A stretch of DNA of 64,000 nucleotides from Diplolepis rosae (taxonomy: Eukaryota; Arthropoda; Insecta; Hymenoptera; Diplolepididae): the NCBI GenBank assembly GCA_030998225.1, contig JAPYXD010000754.1, positions 1,736,001 to 1,800,000 of the forward strand, read 5' to 3'. Positions 43,201 through 55,262 of the stretch are shown piece by piece. The first letter of the stretch is position 1, and each line of letters starts with the position of its first letter. Below the pieces are notes generated by a model. That model saw only the letters and a list, made by a program, of their open reading frames with translations, was not told the origin of the DNA and ran no database searches. The position numbers and the translations under genes were made by a program.

Positions 43201-43811
43201 GATTATGAAGTTTTAAATTGTCATCAACATGATTATTAGATTATAATTTCTTTCTTAATGAAAATAAATATATTTTATAAATTTTTCAAATTTTATTAAC
43301 TATTTATTTGTATATAATATACGGAGAAAATCTGGATAAATAAATATTATATAACTGGAAAACCTGGAAATTTTTGCAAGCAAAATAGTGAAAACCCTGG
43401 AGAAAAATTATTTTATCATTTTTTCCTTTATACTTTTGATTTATGAACTGAATTTTTATTCCTGAATCCCGCCTACGTAATGGCTGACTAAAGCGAACTT
43501 TTACTACTTAAAGTGTTAGGAAGAAAATGCTTCCCAAGTATCACTCAACATGTCAGCTTATTGTATATATATATACACACTGTAAACAACAGATCTTAAC
43601 TACGGGAATACAGTTGATTTTATTTTAATATCACTTATTTTATAATAAAAAATTTTAAAAATTTGGTTGATTCAACAAAAAAATGTGTCTGATTCAACCA
43701 ATTCGTAGATAAACAAATCACCATTGGCTGAACGAAACAAAATCTTTGATTAGTTCAACTAAACATTGCATTGACAACACTCTAAAATTTTTTTTTTTGA
43801 AATTTCCAATA
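40244..43811. other. AT-rich intergenic DNA with repeat debris
   Basis: No supportable gene. It contains AACCAAA/TTTGGTT-type MITE fragments (about 41095-41240 and 41440-41631, the latter ending near CACTTTTTTCTTAATG) and another at about 43569-43790. Short frames at 40220-40920 and 42624-42815 have no recognisable protein character. Confidence 0.45.
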
Positions 43812-43958
43812 CTACACTTGAAAAATTTCTATACTGAAAAAAAAATCTAATAGGGATTCGAATATTTCTAGTAAATTAATGAAATAATTCGATAGAAGAT
43901 TATTTTTTCAATTTATTATTGAAAAGTTTCATCACCCATGTATTGGAAAATTACACGG
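43812..43958. mobile_element. AT-rich MITE, partner of 35456-35598
   Basis: Opposite orientation to its partner: CACTTGAAAAATTTC, AATAGGGATTCGAATATT, ATAGAAGATTATTTTTTCAA and CATGTATTGGAAAA appear in mirrored order. No ORF. Confidence 0.7.
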
Positions 43959-44933
43959 AAAAAATTTGTTGCTTAAAATTTAACAGACTATTCGAAGAGT
44001 CGTGGATAGAATGTAAAATCGGAGAAAGTCTTGTAAGGTTTCAATGACTTTAAGGAAATAGTAGAAAAAAATCGAATAACTTTTAGAAAACCAGGTCGAA
44101 GAAAAAAAGTCGCGTATTTACTATTATAAAAGTATTTTAAACACTAACTGATCTTTTCTAAGAAGTAATGAAAAGTTTCATAATCTTTAGATTCATTTGT
44201 CATAGATTTTAAAAGACTATCGAATAATTTGAAATGAAAGTAATTCAAACAAATAGTTTTGTAAATTGTATTCTAAAGTCCATCAGATTTTATATGCCGT
44301 CTTCTAAAATTTTCTCGACAGTCGCAAAAAGCGATGCGCAGAAACGTAATTCGTAGCATCGCAAAGAAGACAATGCAGCTCGGCTTTATGTTTTTGTAAT
44401 AATTTTGGTTAGATTTTGAGATTACGTGTCGTTTGGTTTCGTATGACTCTGGATTGAAGCGTGCATTGAAGAATTAGTTCCGAGTAAGTACACGGAAAAA
44501 ATAAGTACTGGGAAATTTACATTACAGAGTGCTCGACTTTCAGTTACGTTCAAAAGTTACTTAAAACTAGAAGTACCGTTCTTGTACAATTAGATCAATA
44601 ATCCTGGAAAAAGTATAGAACTTTCCAAAAGTATATTCAGTAGAAAGTCCGTGAAAATTTTGAGTACGCAAAATGTATAATTTCTATGAATCATTTGAGA
44701 AAATAAAGTTCAAAGATTGGATACTTTTACGAATTAATATAAAATTCTGAATATAGGCAGATAGAGCTCGCACAGCACTCGTGCATGAAAACCTCAAAGC
44801 CAGTCAATGAAATTTTTATGGACTATCAAAGGCAATAAGAAACAAAAATTATTTTCGCAAGATGTCTTTTTTTTATATACTATTTTATTGATTTTTATTA
44901 CAAATTATATTACCGCTGTTGAAATTATTTTTA

Positions 44934-45020
44934 CGCTGATAGGATTCGAACCTTAACTTTTACCTAACCTACATGTATAACGCAGTCTAACCTTATAAAT
45001 TAAACCGCACGGCTACCAAA
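44934..45020 (-). other. tRNA-derived SINE head, copy 1
   Basis: The minus strand has an exact B box, GGTTCGAATCC, and an A-box-like TAGCCGTGCGGTTT about 60 bp earlier. The cloverleaf is poor, so it is not a working tRNA. The word TGCAGGGCCGTGTAAGAA lies just beyond at about 45070 and recurs beside copy 2 (about 49040), indicating a shared SINE-like unit. Confidence 0.55.
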
Positions 45021-45531
45021 GCACTTGCGATACTCCTAAAAAAATGTTGGGTAGATTTTATCCTTTGAAAATGCAGGGCCGTGTAAGAAATTGCTGCGCC
45101 TCATTTCGTCATCAATTTTATATAAGGCTAACAAAAGTTTTTAGATGAAGAGACTTTTAATAAATTAATTACTGAATTCTAAGATATCAAATATAAGAAT
45201 TTCATAATTTCTGAAGTTTATGTTAATTTACAAAGTAATAAAAATTTTGCGTATCTAAAAAACTAACATTGACAACTGCGAATCGTACCACTAAAAATTT
45301 CACAAGACTTTCAAGCGCAGTCTAAGAATTTTTCTTTGATTTGTATAGCAGGTATTCATCTCTTCCTAATCAAATTATTCTATCCAAAGTCTTTTAAAAC
45401 GTGAAGCACTCTTTAGAAGAAGTATTATTTGCCTTTCTATAATTTTTTCAAAAACTATCAAATAAAATTTGAAAGAATTTCATTCATTGACTGTGCTTGA
45501 ATTAATCTAGGACATTCTTTCTTTTTACATT

Positions 45532-46983
45532 CTCATCATGGATGAGAAGGTATTGGTTTTATGTGAAAAATGACTTTCGAAATTTTCATCAAATCTTTAC
45601 GTTTTGAGACCCCCTGAGTCAGAAAAAATGGTTTTTACGAAAGTGTCTGTCTGTCTGTCTGTCTGTAGGTCGTGTGCGGCATAACTCTCGATAGAATTAT
45701 CAGATTGAATTGAGCTTTGGTACACTTTATCGGAGCCGAAAAAGTAAGGACAAGTTCGTTAACTAGCCACATCCAATCAAAATTGAGGGATGGAGCACTA
45801 CTTTTGTGTTTTTGAAAATAATTTTTTGAAAAAATCAAAAATTCCAATCCTGTTTTTTGATAGTGCTCATAAATCTCTACAAATTATCCTAATAACATTT
45901 TTTGATTAAATCAAAATTAGAAATGTTACAGCATATTCAAATTCGAAAAAAGTCAATAGCAAAATTCCATTTTCCAGTTAAATTATACGAGATACGAAAA
46001 AACGTTATTATACAATATTATTGAATACATAATGACCTACAAATTTGAATTGTAACATTTTTTCATAAGATGCATATTTTTTTTTTTAATTAAAAAAAAA
46101 CTATTGAAAATCCAAAATTCAATTTTTTAACAATAATATTGGAAATACCAAAAAAACGTAAGAATACAAAGTTGTTCGTTTCAAAAAGATCTACAAATTT
46201 TGTCTGACACAGTTTCTGATAAAAAATATATTTTTCGTTTCAATTCCAAAAAATACGATAAAAATGAAAAAATTCCATTTTTTAGACAAAATATGTGAGA
46301 TGCAAAAAAAACATTTAGATGGAAAATTGTTTGCCTAAATGAGGTCTACAAATTCTGATAAAGAAATTTCGGGACAGGATGTATATTTTATGTTTTGATT
46401 TTTAATATTGAAAAAATTCGATTTTTTTCACCAAAATATGTGAGATACGAAATAAGCGTTGTTCTGCAAAATCGTTTCCTTAAATAAAGTCTACGATTGT
46501 TTTTCCTTTTTAGATATGTGAAAGAAAGTAAATTCTTTTAATCATGTAATTTATTAAAAAGTTATACTGAAATGTATACAGAAAATCGAGCGCGAAGCGC
46601 GAGTGTCATGATGAGAATGTGTTCCTTAAGGCCAATAGAGCCATAAGTAAATTGAATTTCCTGTTTCACTTAAATTCAAAAAGAAATTCAGTGACTTTGA
46701 GAAAATGTGTAATTCACATCATCTGTAATATTATTATAAAATTGGTTTGAGCTTCAGTATCAAAATATAAGAAATAAACTTAAATGTATGCGAAGAGCAC
46801 AAGACCGAGCGCGAAGCGCGAGGTCCAGAAAGAACGGAGCGCGAAGCGCGACGTTCAAAAATTCCGGAGCGCGCAGCGCGACGATTGAATCGCGCGCCCT
46901 AGGCGCGCTCAAACTTGCGAGCGAAGCGAGCTGCGCGCAGAGCGCGCGATGAGAATGTGCCCGCCAAGCGGGCAGATTTTTTT
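45532..46983 (+). repeat. GCGCGAAGCGCG-hairpin repeat, copy c
   Basis: It starts TTTTTACATTCTCATCATGG and ends at the hairpin CCCGCCAAGCGGG. About 46805-46950 holds five spaced hairpins of the type GAGCGCGAAGCGCGA with short linkers (GGTCCAGAAAGAAC, CGTTCAAAAATTC). On the minus strand, 45635-45847 encodes nearly the same peptide as copy a. It has the uninterrupted TTAA site that is filled in copy b. Confidence 0.88.
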
Positions 46984-47642
46984 CGATGAAGTTCTAAGCT
47001 TCTTAATAAAAAGTATATAGGATCTTCGGAAAAATTTGTGCTGTCCAAAAGTCGAGGACTGTCAAGTAAATTTCACAGTACTTATTTTTTCCGTGTATAT
47101 GTTTACCTTGATAAAATATATTACATCAAATTTGAAATTTATCTATTATTTTAGTTTTGCCTTCAAACTCTGATTGTGATCCAAATATTTTACACAAGTC
47201 TCCACGACATGTATCGGCCATGCGGGTTAAGGCGTGCGATTAGAATTGGGTTTTCATTTACTAGCTATATAGATTTTAAAAAAACAATTTTGACGTTTTA
47301 ATGCAATAAATTAATTTTTTTCTGCTCTGTGAAAATATCATGCTACCAAAGTGAAACAAATATAAGTTTCCATTTTGGAAACATTGATTTAGTCGCATAG
47401 AGACAGTCTGTTAGAAACAAGATGTAAGAGAATATAATGAAGTTGTGAGAAGCTTATTGTCCTATTAGTTATCTTCAGAATCCTGTTAGGTTTGCAAATT
47501 GAAATAGACAATAGTGGAAACAATAGTTTTTAATTGTTTATTCAAGTTTCGTAATTTACTTTCACAATGTATCTTACCGTCTCTCCTGATCAACTATTTC
47601 ACTAAAGCTTTAGGGCCATGGAGCAACCAAACTACGTGACCT

Positions 47643-47831
47643 ACACCCAGAAAACAGTTTCTTTGAATCAAAGAAATATTTCTTTGATTGTTGATTTAAA
47701 AAAAACCTCTTTAATGTAAACAAATCTATTTCTTTGGATCAAAGAAAATTTTTTTGAATTAACAAAACTTTCTTTAATTCAAAGAAATTTTTTCTTTGAC
47801 TGTATATCAAAGAAACTGTTTTCTCCGTGTA
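47643..47831. mobile_element. MITE with TTTCTTTGA words
   Basis: The left end CACCCAGAAAACAGTTTCTT is mirrored by AAGAAACTGTTTTCTCCGTG. The interior repeats TCAAAGAAAT and ATTTCTTTGATT. Same architecture as the CACTGAGAAAA class but different repeated word. Confidence 0.78.
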
Positions 47832-48146
47832 CTTTATATGTAAATACCTAAGTAAATAAGGTAATAAGGAAATAAGATAACTTTTTTGCGCAATAAAATT
47901 TTGTTCTAAAAATTAGAGAAATATGACAGTAACAGTTAACTGAAATTATTTGCAAAATTGTCGTTAAAATAAACTAGACAGTCGCTTCTTATTGTATTAT
48001 ATTATATTATATCTCCTAGATTTTCCTAAAGATATTTTTTGTAGGAAAAAAGTTATTTTACATAAATATAGATTACTCTCTAAATCCAAAACAGTAAAAA
48101 CTCACTGATTCACAGTGGAAAACCACTGTTTAGAATGTTATAAGTC

Positions 48147-50094
48147 CCCGTGCAGAAATTTTAATAGGGGTCTAGTCGGGCCCCGACGAGTTTGCCCTAT
48201 CTCTAGTCGGGATCCAGCGTGGAAAACTAGTCAGGGCCCCATCGGTAACGTAACGCTTTTGTCGAGGTGGGCCCTACTAGACTATCTAGTAGGGGTTTAG
48301 TGAGGTCAGCCCTTACACTTCCCGACCTACAAAAAAGGACACCATTAGGGCCCTATTGGACCTCCGCATTGAATTTAAGGGCATATATCAGCAGAGTCAT
48401 GTGACCAATTTTGTTCAGGTATCTCACTGAGAAAATAATAAATAAAAACGATTTTCCACACTGAGAGAAAAAGTACAGGGGAAATTCGAGTTAAGACTCT
48501 AATATTTACCATTTTTAACGACAACGGAGGGATATTCGCTTGGAAGGTTAAGTTTACTGTTTTTACAGTAAAAAATCTGTTTTCAAGCTAGGAAATTTTT
48601 TTCTGAGTAAATTGACAGTACTTTTTCATTACACGTACACTGAAAAAAAATCTCAGTAAGTTTGACTACTTTTTAACTTACTTTCCATAGTTTACAAAAG
48701 CCCCAGGTATTTTTTGAAGTTAATTGAACCGCAGGAACATAGGGGTAAATAAAGTAAGAGCAGTAGTTGAATCGATGAATATTCTTAGTACATTTCAAAA
48801 CTGTATTTACTTTCAAGTAGACTCAAACTTACTATTTTTGTATACATACCTACAAACACACACCCTCCCTCTACACTACACAAACGCTCGTTTAGGTGGT
48901 ATTAAAAATTATTCTTAACGCTCCGGGGGTTCGAACCCTCTCTCCTTATGATTAACGCATTACTAACCTAACGACTAAGCCTCTCGGCTGCGCACGCTTG
49001 GAATATAAGAAAGAAAATAGCGCTTATAACCTGCAACTACTGCAGGGCCGTGTAAGAAGTGTATGGGCCCCGTGTAATCGGCAATTTTTTAATTTTATGC
49101 CAATTTATGATTCTGATTAAAATTTTTAATTATTAAATCGATTTTCTATAAAATGAAATATTTTTGAAATAAACAGATCAAATTTTTGAATTAAAGAACA
49201 TTACATAATAAAAAGATTTATATACATTTTAGAAGTATTAATTTTTATTATTGTATATTAGTGATACTTTATACAGGTTATAATTCCTTTAATTTTTGTT
49301 TTCAAGAGTAAAATCAGCGTATGTTCAGAATCTAAAAAATTTGAATTTTTTCAATTCCAAAAATATGATGAAACTTTTGAATCAAGAAAATTATCGCATA
49401 ACGAAATTATGCATTAAAGTTCGCAATAAGTAATTCCAACTAATGAAGTACTATTAAAAAAATAGTACACTTATTTACTTATCAATAGTTTGTTTTTCTA
49501 ACTACTCTTATGTAGTAACTTCTACCGCTTATGTTTATTATGAAAGCTTCAATTCATTTTACTATACACCCCATGTTAATTGAACTACATGTTTAGTTAT
49601 TGTTATTACCTCGACACAATAAGATACACATACATACACATACGTGCTCGCATATGATTATTATAATTACATGCGAATTCGAGTTAAAATTATGAAAAAG
49701 TTTTCTTAAATGTTGTTGCTTCCTCTTAAGTATTGATCTTATCCAAGACCGTGTTCAGAAAATCTCCATTTTTTTCGGATAAGATCAAATTTTAATGGGA
49801 ATAAAGAATAAAGGTTATGTTGTATCTAATGAACCTAACCTTAACCACAAATATTACAAATAGGGATTCTCTAGTCGGGGCCCTGCCAGATACAAATAGA
49901 TTTTCCATACATAAGCGAAATAAGGAATTCCTCACTAGAACCTGACAGGGCCCCTATCAGTTTTTTCTGGACTAGAAATACTAATCGGGTGCTAACAGGG
50001 CCCCTACCAGTATTTTCTAGATGAGGAAATTCTAGTCCGGGCCCCACTAGAACTCAACTTGAAATAAGGAAAGATAGGGCAATTTCTACACGGG
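48147..50094. mobile_element. CCCGTGCAGAAAT-family element, copy 3
   Basis: The ends CCCGTGCAGAAATTTTAATA and GCAATTTCTACACGGG form an inverted repeat. Both flanks inside are rich in GGGCCCCNACTAG words (48170-48360, 49870-50060). It contains further MITE pieces (about 48462-48610, 48642-48700) and a SINE head (48919-48997). It is itself inserted in the element at 48074-50298. Confidence 0.78.
48919..48997 (-). other. tRNA-derived SINE head, copy 2
   Basis: The minus strand has GCAGCCGAGAGGCTTAGTCG (A-box-like) and the B box GGGTTCGAACCC with a strong T stem. The layout recalls a long-variable-arm tRNA (Ser/Leu class) but the stems are incomplete. The flanking TGCAGGGCCGTGTAAGAA links it to copy 1. 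Confidence 0.55.
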
Positions 50095-51267
50095 TCTTCC
50101 AAATAGAAATCAATGGAATTTACCTGATTCCGCCAGGAAAACTCACTGGTTAATCAGTGAAATATACTGGTCAACAGTGACATTCGCTGGTCAACCAGTG
50201 AGTTTCTCTAGTGATATCAGTTAAATTTCACTGATTCTACGTGGAAGATTTATAACGTTCGAAACAGTAGTTTTACACTGTTTCGGGTTTAGGGAGTATA
50301 ATTTAGTCACGTGGTCTGGTTGGTATATGACTTTATCTATTGTTGTTTTGATCAAATTCTTTGTAGGTTGTAGAATTTAGTCAATTTGACCAGAAAATTT
50401 CTTTGGATCAATTAAGCTTTTGTTAAATCAATCAAGATTTTTTTGAGTTAACTCATTAATATTTCTGTATATCAAATAGAGAAGTTTTCCTGGATTGCAC
50501 AATTTTTGTTCTGAGTGCATGCATATCAACTAAAGCACAATTTTTTTTAAAGAAAGGAAATCAGATTACCTTAACCACGATCTCAACAGGCTTATTTACT
50601 GATAGTCGCGACGATAATCCTTATATGACTTGGCATTGTTCCATCAGAGTTTAACCCCTTTACAGACGATAGCAGATCGTAAGTCAGATAAGTTCTCAGA
50701 ATTAATTGACTGATTTATTACATCGTTATTTTGAATACTCAAATAATTAATAATTTATTTGAATACTCTCCAGTTAATATGTTATTTTATAAGGTCCATC
50801 AAAAACTTTTATCTCTTATATATACATATATGTGTATATGTCACAATAAATCAAGGCGCATGAATATTCTGCAAATTCTCTATTTCCTAAAATTTATTGT
50901 GCCATAATTTTTATATTTTACCTTCATAGCATTTTACCTAATTGTAATGTTACAGAAAACCCATTTGAACTAAAACACATCCACCCGAAAAATAACGGCG
51001 CCAAAGTCAAAAGCAGCCAATCAAAATTTATAATAATTCAAATCAAAACTTTTGATTGGCTGCATTAAATCCTTCTGACATTATTTTTATTTTTGTAATA
51101 GTTAATTTGGCATGGGGTCAGTTTTGATACGGATTTATTTTTTTAATTAAGTGATAGAACACATAAAAAATACAAAAGGCAAACGTTTCGGCCACAAATG
51201 GGGGCCCTCTTCAGTGCCAATTAGCTTAATAGTAACCTTTAAATATTTATTAACTAAGACATGCAAC

Positions 51268-51828
51268 TTAATAATTATTGTATTTTTTGTTTTTTTCTTT
51301 TTTTCCTTTGCTTATTGATATTAGAAAAAGATAGAGTAAACATGCGGAAAGACTTATGGGTAAGCGAGTTCCTAGGTGTGAAGGAACCAGACCGTTCCAA
51401 AAACTGTTCCAACGAGTAATCCTCTCCCACAGGAACCGTGAAAAATGCGACCGCGGAACGCACTCTCTCAAGGGCACATATATAAACACAATTATTTCAC
51501 CAAAGAAAGAAACAACACGATGGAGAATATAACGTGGATCCTTGGTAAAGCACGCACAGCAAACCACACACATTCACGAGCACCAGAAGTAAAGGACACT
51601 GAAGTTAAAACAATAAGAACGATGTAATTGGTACGGAAAAATTTTTATTTTGTATTTTCTCCGAAACCGCAGAGATGACAGACGAAAGTAAGTCCACCAC
51701 TCTGCCACATGGCTAAAAGAAAACTGATTTGGGAAGAAGTCGTATTTAGGAAGACAAGTGTTCAGAGTTTGACGTGTATAGAAAGCATTCTCCAGATAGG
51801 TCAGGTTCCAACACCAAGGGTTATACAC
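51268..51828 (-). other. Unique part of left arm with two frames
   Basis: The minus strand has frames of 84 (51574-51828) and 101 codons (51268-51573) directly joined by a stop, duplicated at 58506-59066 on plus. Neither resembles a known protein. On the minus strand near 51668-51720 lies an A-box-like TGGCAGAGTGGTGG and a B-box-like GGTTTCGGAG, so a Pol III-type head may be present. I do not call a gene. Confidence 0.4.
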
Positions 51829-52184
51829 ACTAAAACCTTATTTTAATGTCCCCGGCACTTGAGATTATTATATGCTCAAGCGTCCGACAAAAGCAAAGAC
51901 CCACCACATGTTCGAAAAACTCTGTAAGGAAAGGCACTCACTACGGTCCCGACGTCGTAAAAATTGTACACATTTCTGTGGATATAGAGAGAAAAATGCA
52001 ACTAAAGTGGAAATTCACGAAAAATTAATTTCCTGGTTTTTCGAAACCTCTGATTCTTAATAAATGGAACCCGGAAAAATATAATATTAAGTTTATAAGT
52101 ATGATGTCCGAGTTTTTCAGATTATAAGACTGTTGTAAAGTGACAAAATATTACGAGAGTTATTCGAACTCTGACTTAAATAGA

Positions 52185-55100
52185 GTGGCCAATTAATACA
52201 GTAGCACTACGGATTCTAAGACTGATAAAAAATGGCCAAGTAATGCGCGAGCACTTCGGACTCTAATTCTGAGTAAGGTGGCCAAGTAATGCGCGAGTTC
52301 AATGGACGTCAGGACTGATATAAATGCAAAAATAGCCGCGTAATACGCGAGATCAAACGAAGTCTGACCTAAATAAGGAGGCAAAGTAATGCGCGAATTC
52401 TTAGTACAGGATTTTTATATAAAGTGGCCAAGTAATGCGCGAGCTCTTCGGACTCTGGCTTAAGATTATGTGGCCAAGTAATTCGCGAGTTCAATGGACG
52501 TCAGGACTGATATAAATACAAAAATAGCCGCGTAATACGCAGTTTAACGAAGTCTAACCTGAAAAGAGTGGCCAAGTAATGCGCGAATTTTTAGGGTTAT
52601 AAGAATTTTTATAAAGTGGCCAAAAAATAATAATTAACACGTAGGATCCTTAGACTATGACCTGAATAAGGCGGCCAAGTAATGCGCGAGCACTACGGAC
52701 TCAGATTTTCAGTAAAATGGCCAAGTAATGCGCGAGCACATCAGACTCTGATTCTGAGTAAGGTGGCCAAGTGATGCGCGAGTTCAATGGACGTCAGGAC
52801 TGATATAAATGCAAAAATAGCCGCGTAATACGCGAGATCAAACGAAGTCTGACCTAAATAAGGAGGCAAAGTAATGCGCGAATTCTTAGTACAGGATTTT
52901 TATATAAAGTGGCCAAGTAATGCGCGAGCTCTTCGGACTCTGGCTTAAAATTATGTGGCCAAGTAATTCGCGAGTTCAATGGACGTCAGGACTGATATAA
53001 ATGCAAAAATAGCCGCGTAATACGCGAGATCAAACGAAATCTGACCTAAATAAGGTGGCAAAGTAATGCGCGAATTCTTAGTACAGAATTTTTATATAAA
53101 TTGGCCAAGTAATGCGCGAGCTCTTCGGACTCTGGTTTAAAATTATGTGGTCAAGTAATGCGCGAATTCTTAGTACAGAATTTTTATATATAAAGTGGCC
53201 AAGTAATGCGCGAGTTCAATGGACGTCAGGACTGATATAAATACAAAAATAGGCGCGTAATACGCGAGTTGAACGCAGTCTGACCTGAAAAGAGTGGCCA
53301 AATAATGCGCGAATTCTTAGGGGTATAGGAATTTTTATAAAGTGGCCAAAAAATAATAATTAACACTTAGGGTCCTTAGACTCTGACCTGAATAAAGCGG
53401 CCAAGTACTGCGCGAGCACTTCGGACTCAGATTTTCAGTAAGGTGGCCAAGTAATGCGCGAGTTCAATGGACGTCAGGACTGATATAAATGCAAAAATAG
53501 CCGCGTAATACGCGAGATCAAACAAAGTCTGACCTAAATAAGGTGGAAAAGTAATGCGCGAATTCTTAGTACAGGATTTTTCTATAAATCGGCCAAGTAA
53601 TGCGCGAGCACTTCGGACTCTGATTTTCAGTAAGGTGGCTGAGTAATGCGCGAGTTCAATGGACGTCAGGACTGATATAAATGCAAAAATAGCCGCGTAA
53701 TACGCGAGATCAAACGAAGTCTGACCTAAATAAGGAGGCAAAGTAATGCGCGAATTCTTAGTACAGGATTTTTATATAAAGTGGCCAAGTAATGAGCGAG
53801 CTCTTCGGACTCTGGCTTAAAATTATGTGACCAAGTAATTCGCGAGATCAATGGACGTCAGGACTGATATAAATGCACAAAAAGCCGCGTAATACGCGAG
53901 ATCAAACAAAGTCTGACCTAAATAAGGTGGCAAAGTAATGCGCGAGCTCTTCGGACTCAGATTTTCAGTAAGGTGGCCAAGTAATGCGCGAGCACATCAG
54001 ACTCTGATCCTGAGTAAGGTGGCCAAGTAATGCGCGAGTTCAATGGACGTCAGGACTGATATAAATGCAAAAATAGCCGCGTAATACGCGAGATCAAACA
54101 AAGTCTGATCTGAAAAGAGTGGCCAAGTAATGCGCGAGCTCTTCGGACTCAGATTTTCAGTAAGGTGGCCAAGTAATGCGCGAGTTCAATGGACGTCAGG
54201 ACTGATATAAATGCAAAAATAGCCGCGTAATACGCGAGATCAAACGAAATCTGACCTAAATAAGGTGGCAAAGTAATGCGCGAATTCTTAGTACAGAATT
54301 TTTATATAAAGTAGCCAAGTAATGCGCGAGCTCTTCGGACTCTGGCTTAAAATTATGTGGCCAAGTAATGCGCGAATTCTTAGTACAGAATTTTTATATA
54401 TAAAGTAGCCAAGTAATGCGCGAGTTCAATGGACGTCAGGACTGATATAAATACAAAAATAGGCGCGTAATACGCGAGTTGAACGCAGTCTGACCTGAAA
54501 AGAGTGGCCAAGTAATGCGCGAATTCTTAGGGTTATAAGAATTTTTATAAAGTGGCCAAAAAATAATAATTAACACTTAGGGTCCTTAGACTCTGACCTG
54601 AATAAAGCGGCCAAGTAATGCGCGAGCACTTCGGACTCAGATTTTCAGTAAGGTGGCCAAGTAATGCGCGAGTTCAATGGACGTCAGGACTGATATAAAT
54701 GCACAAATAGCCGCGTAATACGCGAGATCAAACGAAGTATAACGTAAATAAGGAGGCAAAGTAATGCGCGAATTCTTAGGACAGGATTTTTATATAAAGT
54801 GGCCAAGTAATGCGCGAGCTCTTCGGACTCTGGCTTAAAATTATGTGGCCAAGTAATTCGTGAGTTCAATGGACGCCAGGACTGATATAAATGCAAAAAT
54901 AGCCGCGTGATGCGCGAGATCAAACGAAATCTGACCTAAATAAGGTGGCAAAATAATGCGCGAATTCTGAATTTTTATATAAAGTGGCCAAGTAATGCGC
55001 GAGCTCTTCGGTCTCTGGCTTAAAATTATGTGGCCAAGTAATGAGCGAATTCTTAGTACAGAATTTTTATATATAAAGTGGCCAAGTAATTCGCGAGTTC

Positions 55101-55217
55101 AATGGACGTCAGGACTGTTACAAATACAAAAATAGGCGCGTAATACGCGAGTTGAACGCAGTCTGACCTGAAAAGAGTGGCCAAGTAATGCGCGAATTCT
55201 TAGGGGTATAAGAATTT
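52185..55217 (+). repeat. Higher-order satellite, left arm
   Basis: Head-to-tail units of about 45-60 bp, each built around the box GGCCAAGTAATGCGCGA or the variant GCCGCGTAATACGCGA. At least four unit types recur in order: one with TTCAATGGACGTCAGGACTG, one with GATCAAACGAAGTCTGACCT, one with ATTCTTAGTACAG and one with CTCTTCGGACTCTGGCTTAA. This gives a higher-order repeat of roughly 200 bp. Long frames through it are by-products of periodicity. Confidence 0.93.
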
Positions 55218-55262
55218 TTATAAAGTGGCCAAAAAATAATAATTAACACTTAGGGTCCTTAG

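Larger units (their letters stand above)
44489..47097. mobile_element. MITE ends (ACACGGAAAAAATAAGTACT) spread apart by insertions
   Basis: The left end ACACGGAAAAAATAAGTACT plus GGGAAATTTAC..CTCGACTTT is mirrored at the right end (AAAGTCGAGGACTGTCAAGT, CAGTACTTATTTTTTCCGTG). About 2.6 kb lies between, including a SINE-like tRNA head and repeat copy c. The original element was probably only a few hundred bp. Confidence 0.8.
48074..50298. mobile_element. CAGTGAAAT-word MITE, copy 2, split by insertions
   Basis: The left end TACTCTCTAAATCCAAAACA is mirrored by CTGTTTCGGGTTTAGGGAGT. Inside the ends are ACTCACTGATTCACAGTGG and CAGTGAAATATACTGGTCAA words. About 1.95 kb (48147-50094) is inserted. 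Confidence 0.75.

Noticed and set aside
53427..53741. 104-codon frame, duplicated at 56592-56906, with repeated FDLAYYAAIFAFISVLTSIE
   Set aside because: It is a translation of the satellite period. The frame exists because unit lengths happen to be multiples of three, with no independent coding evidence.
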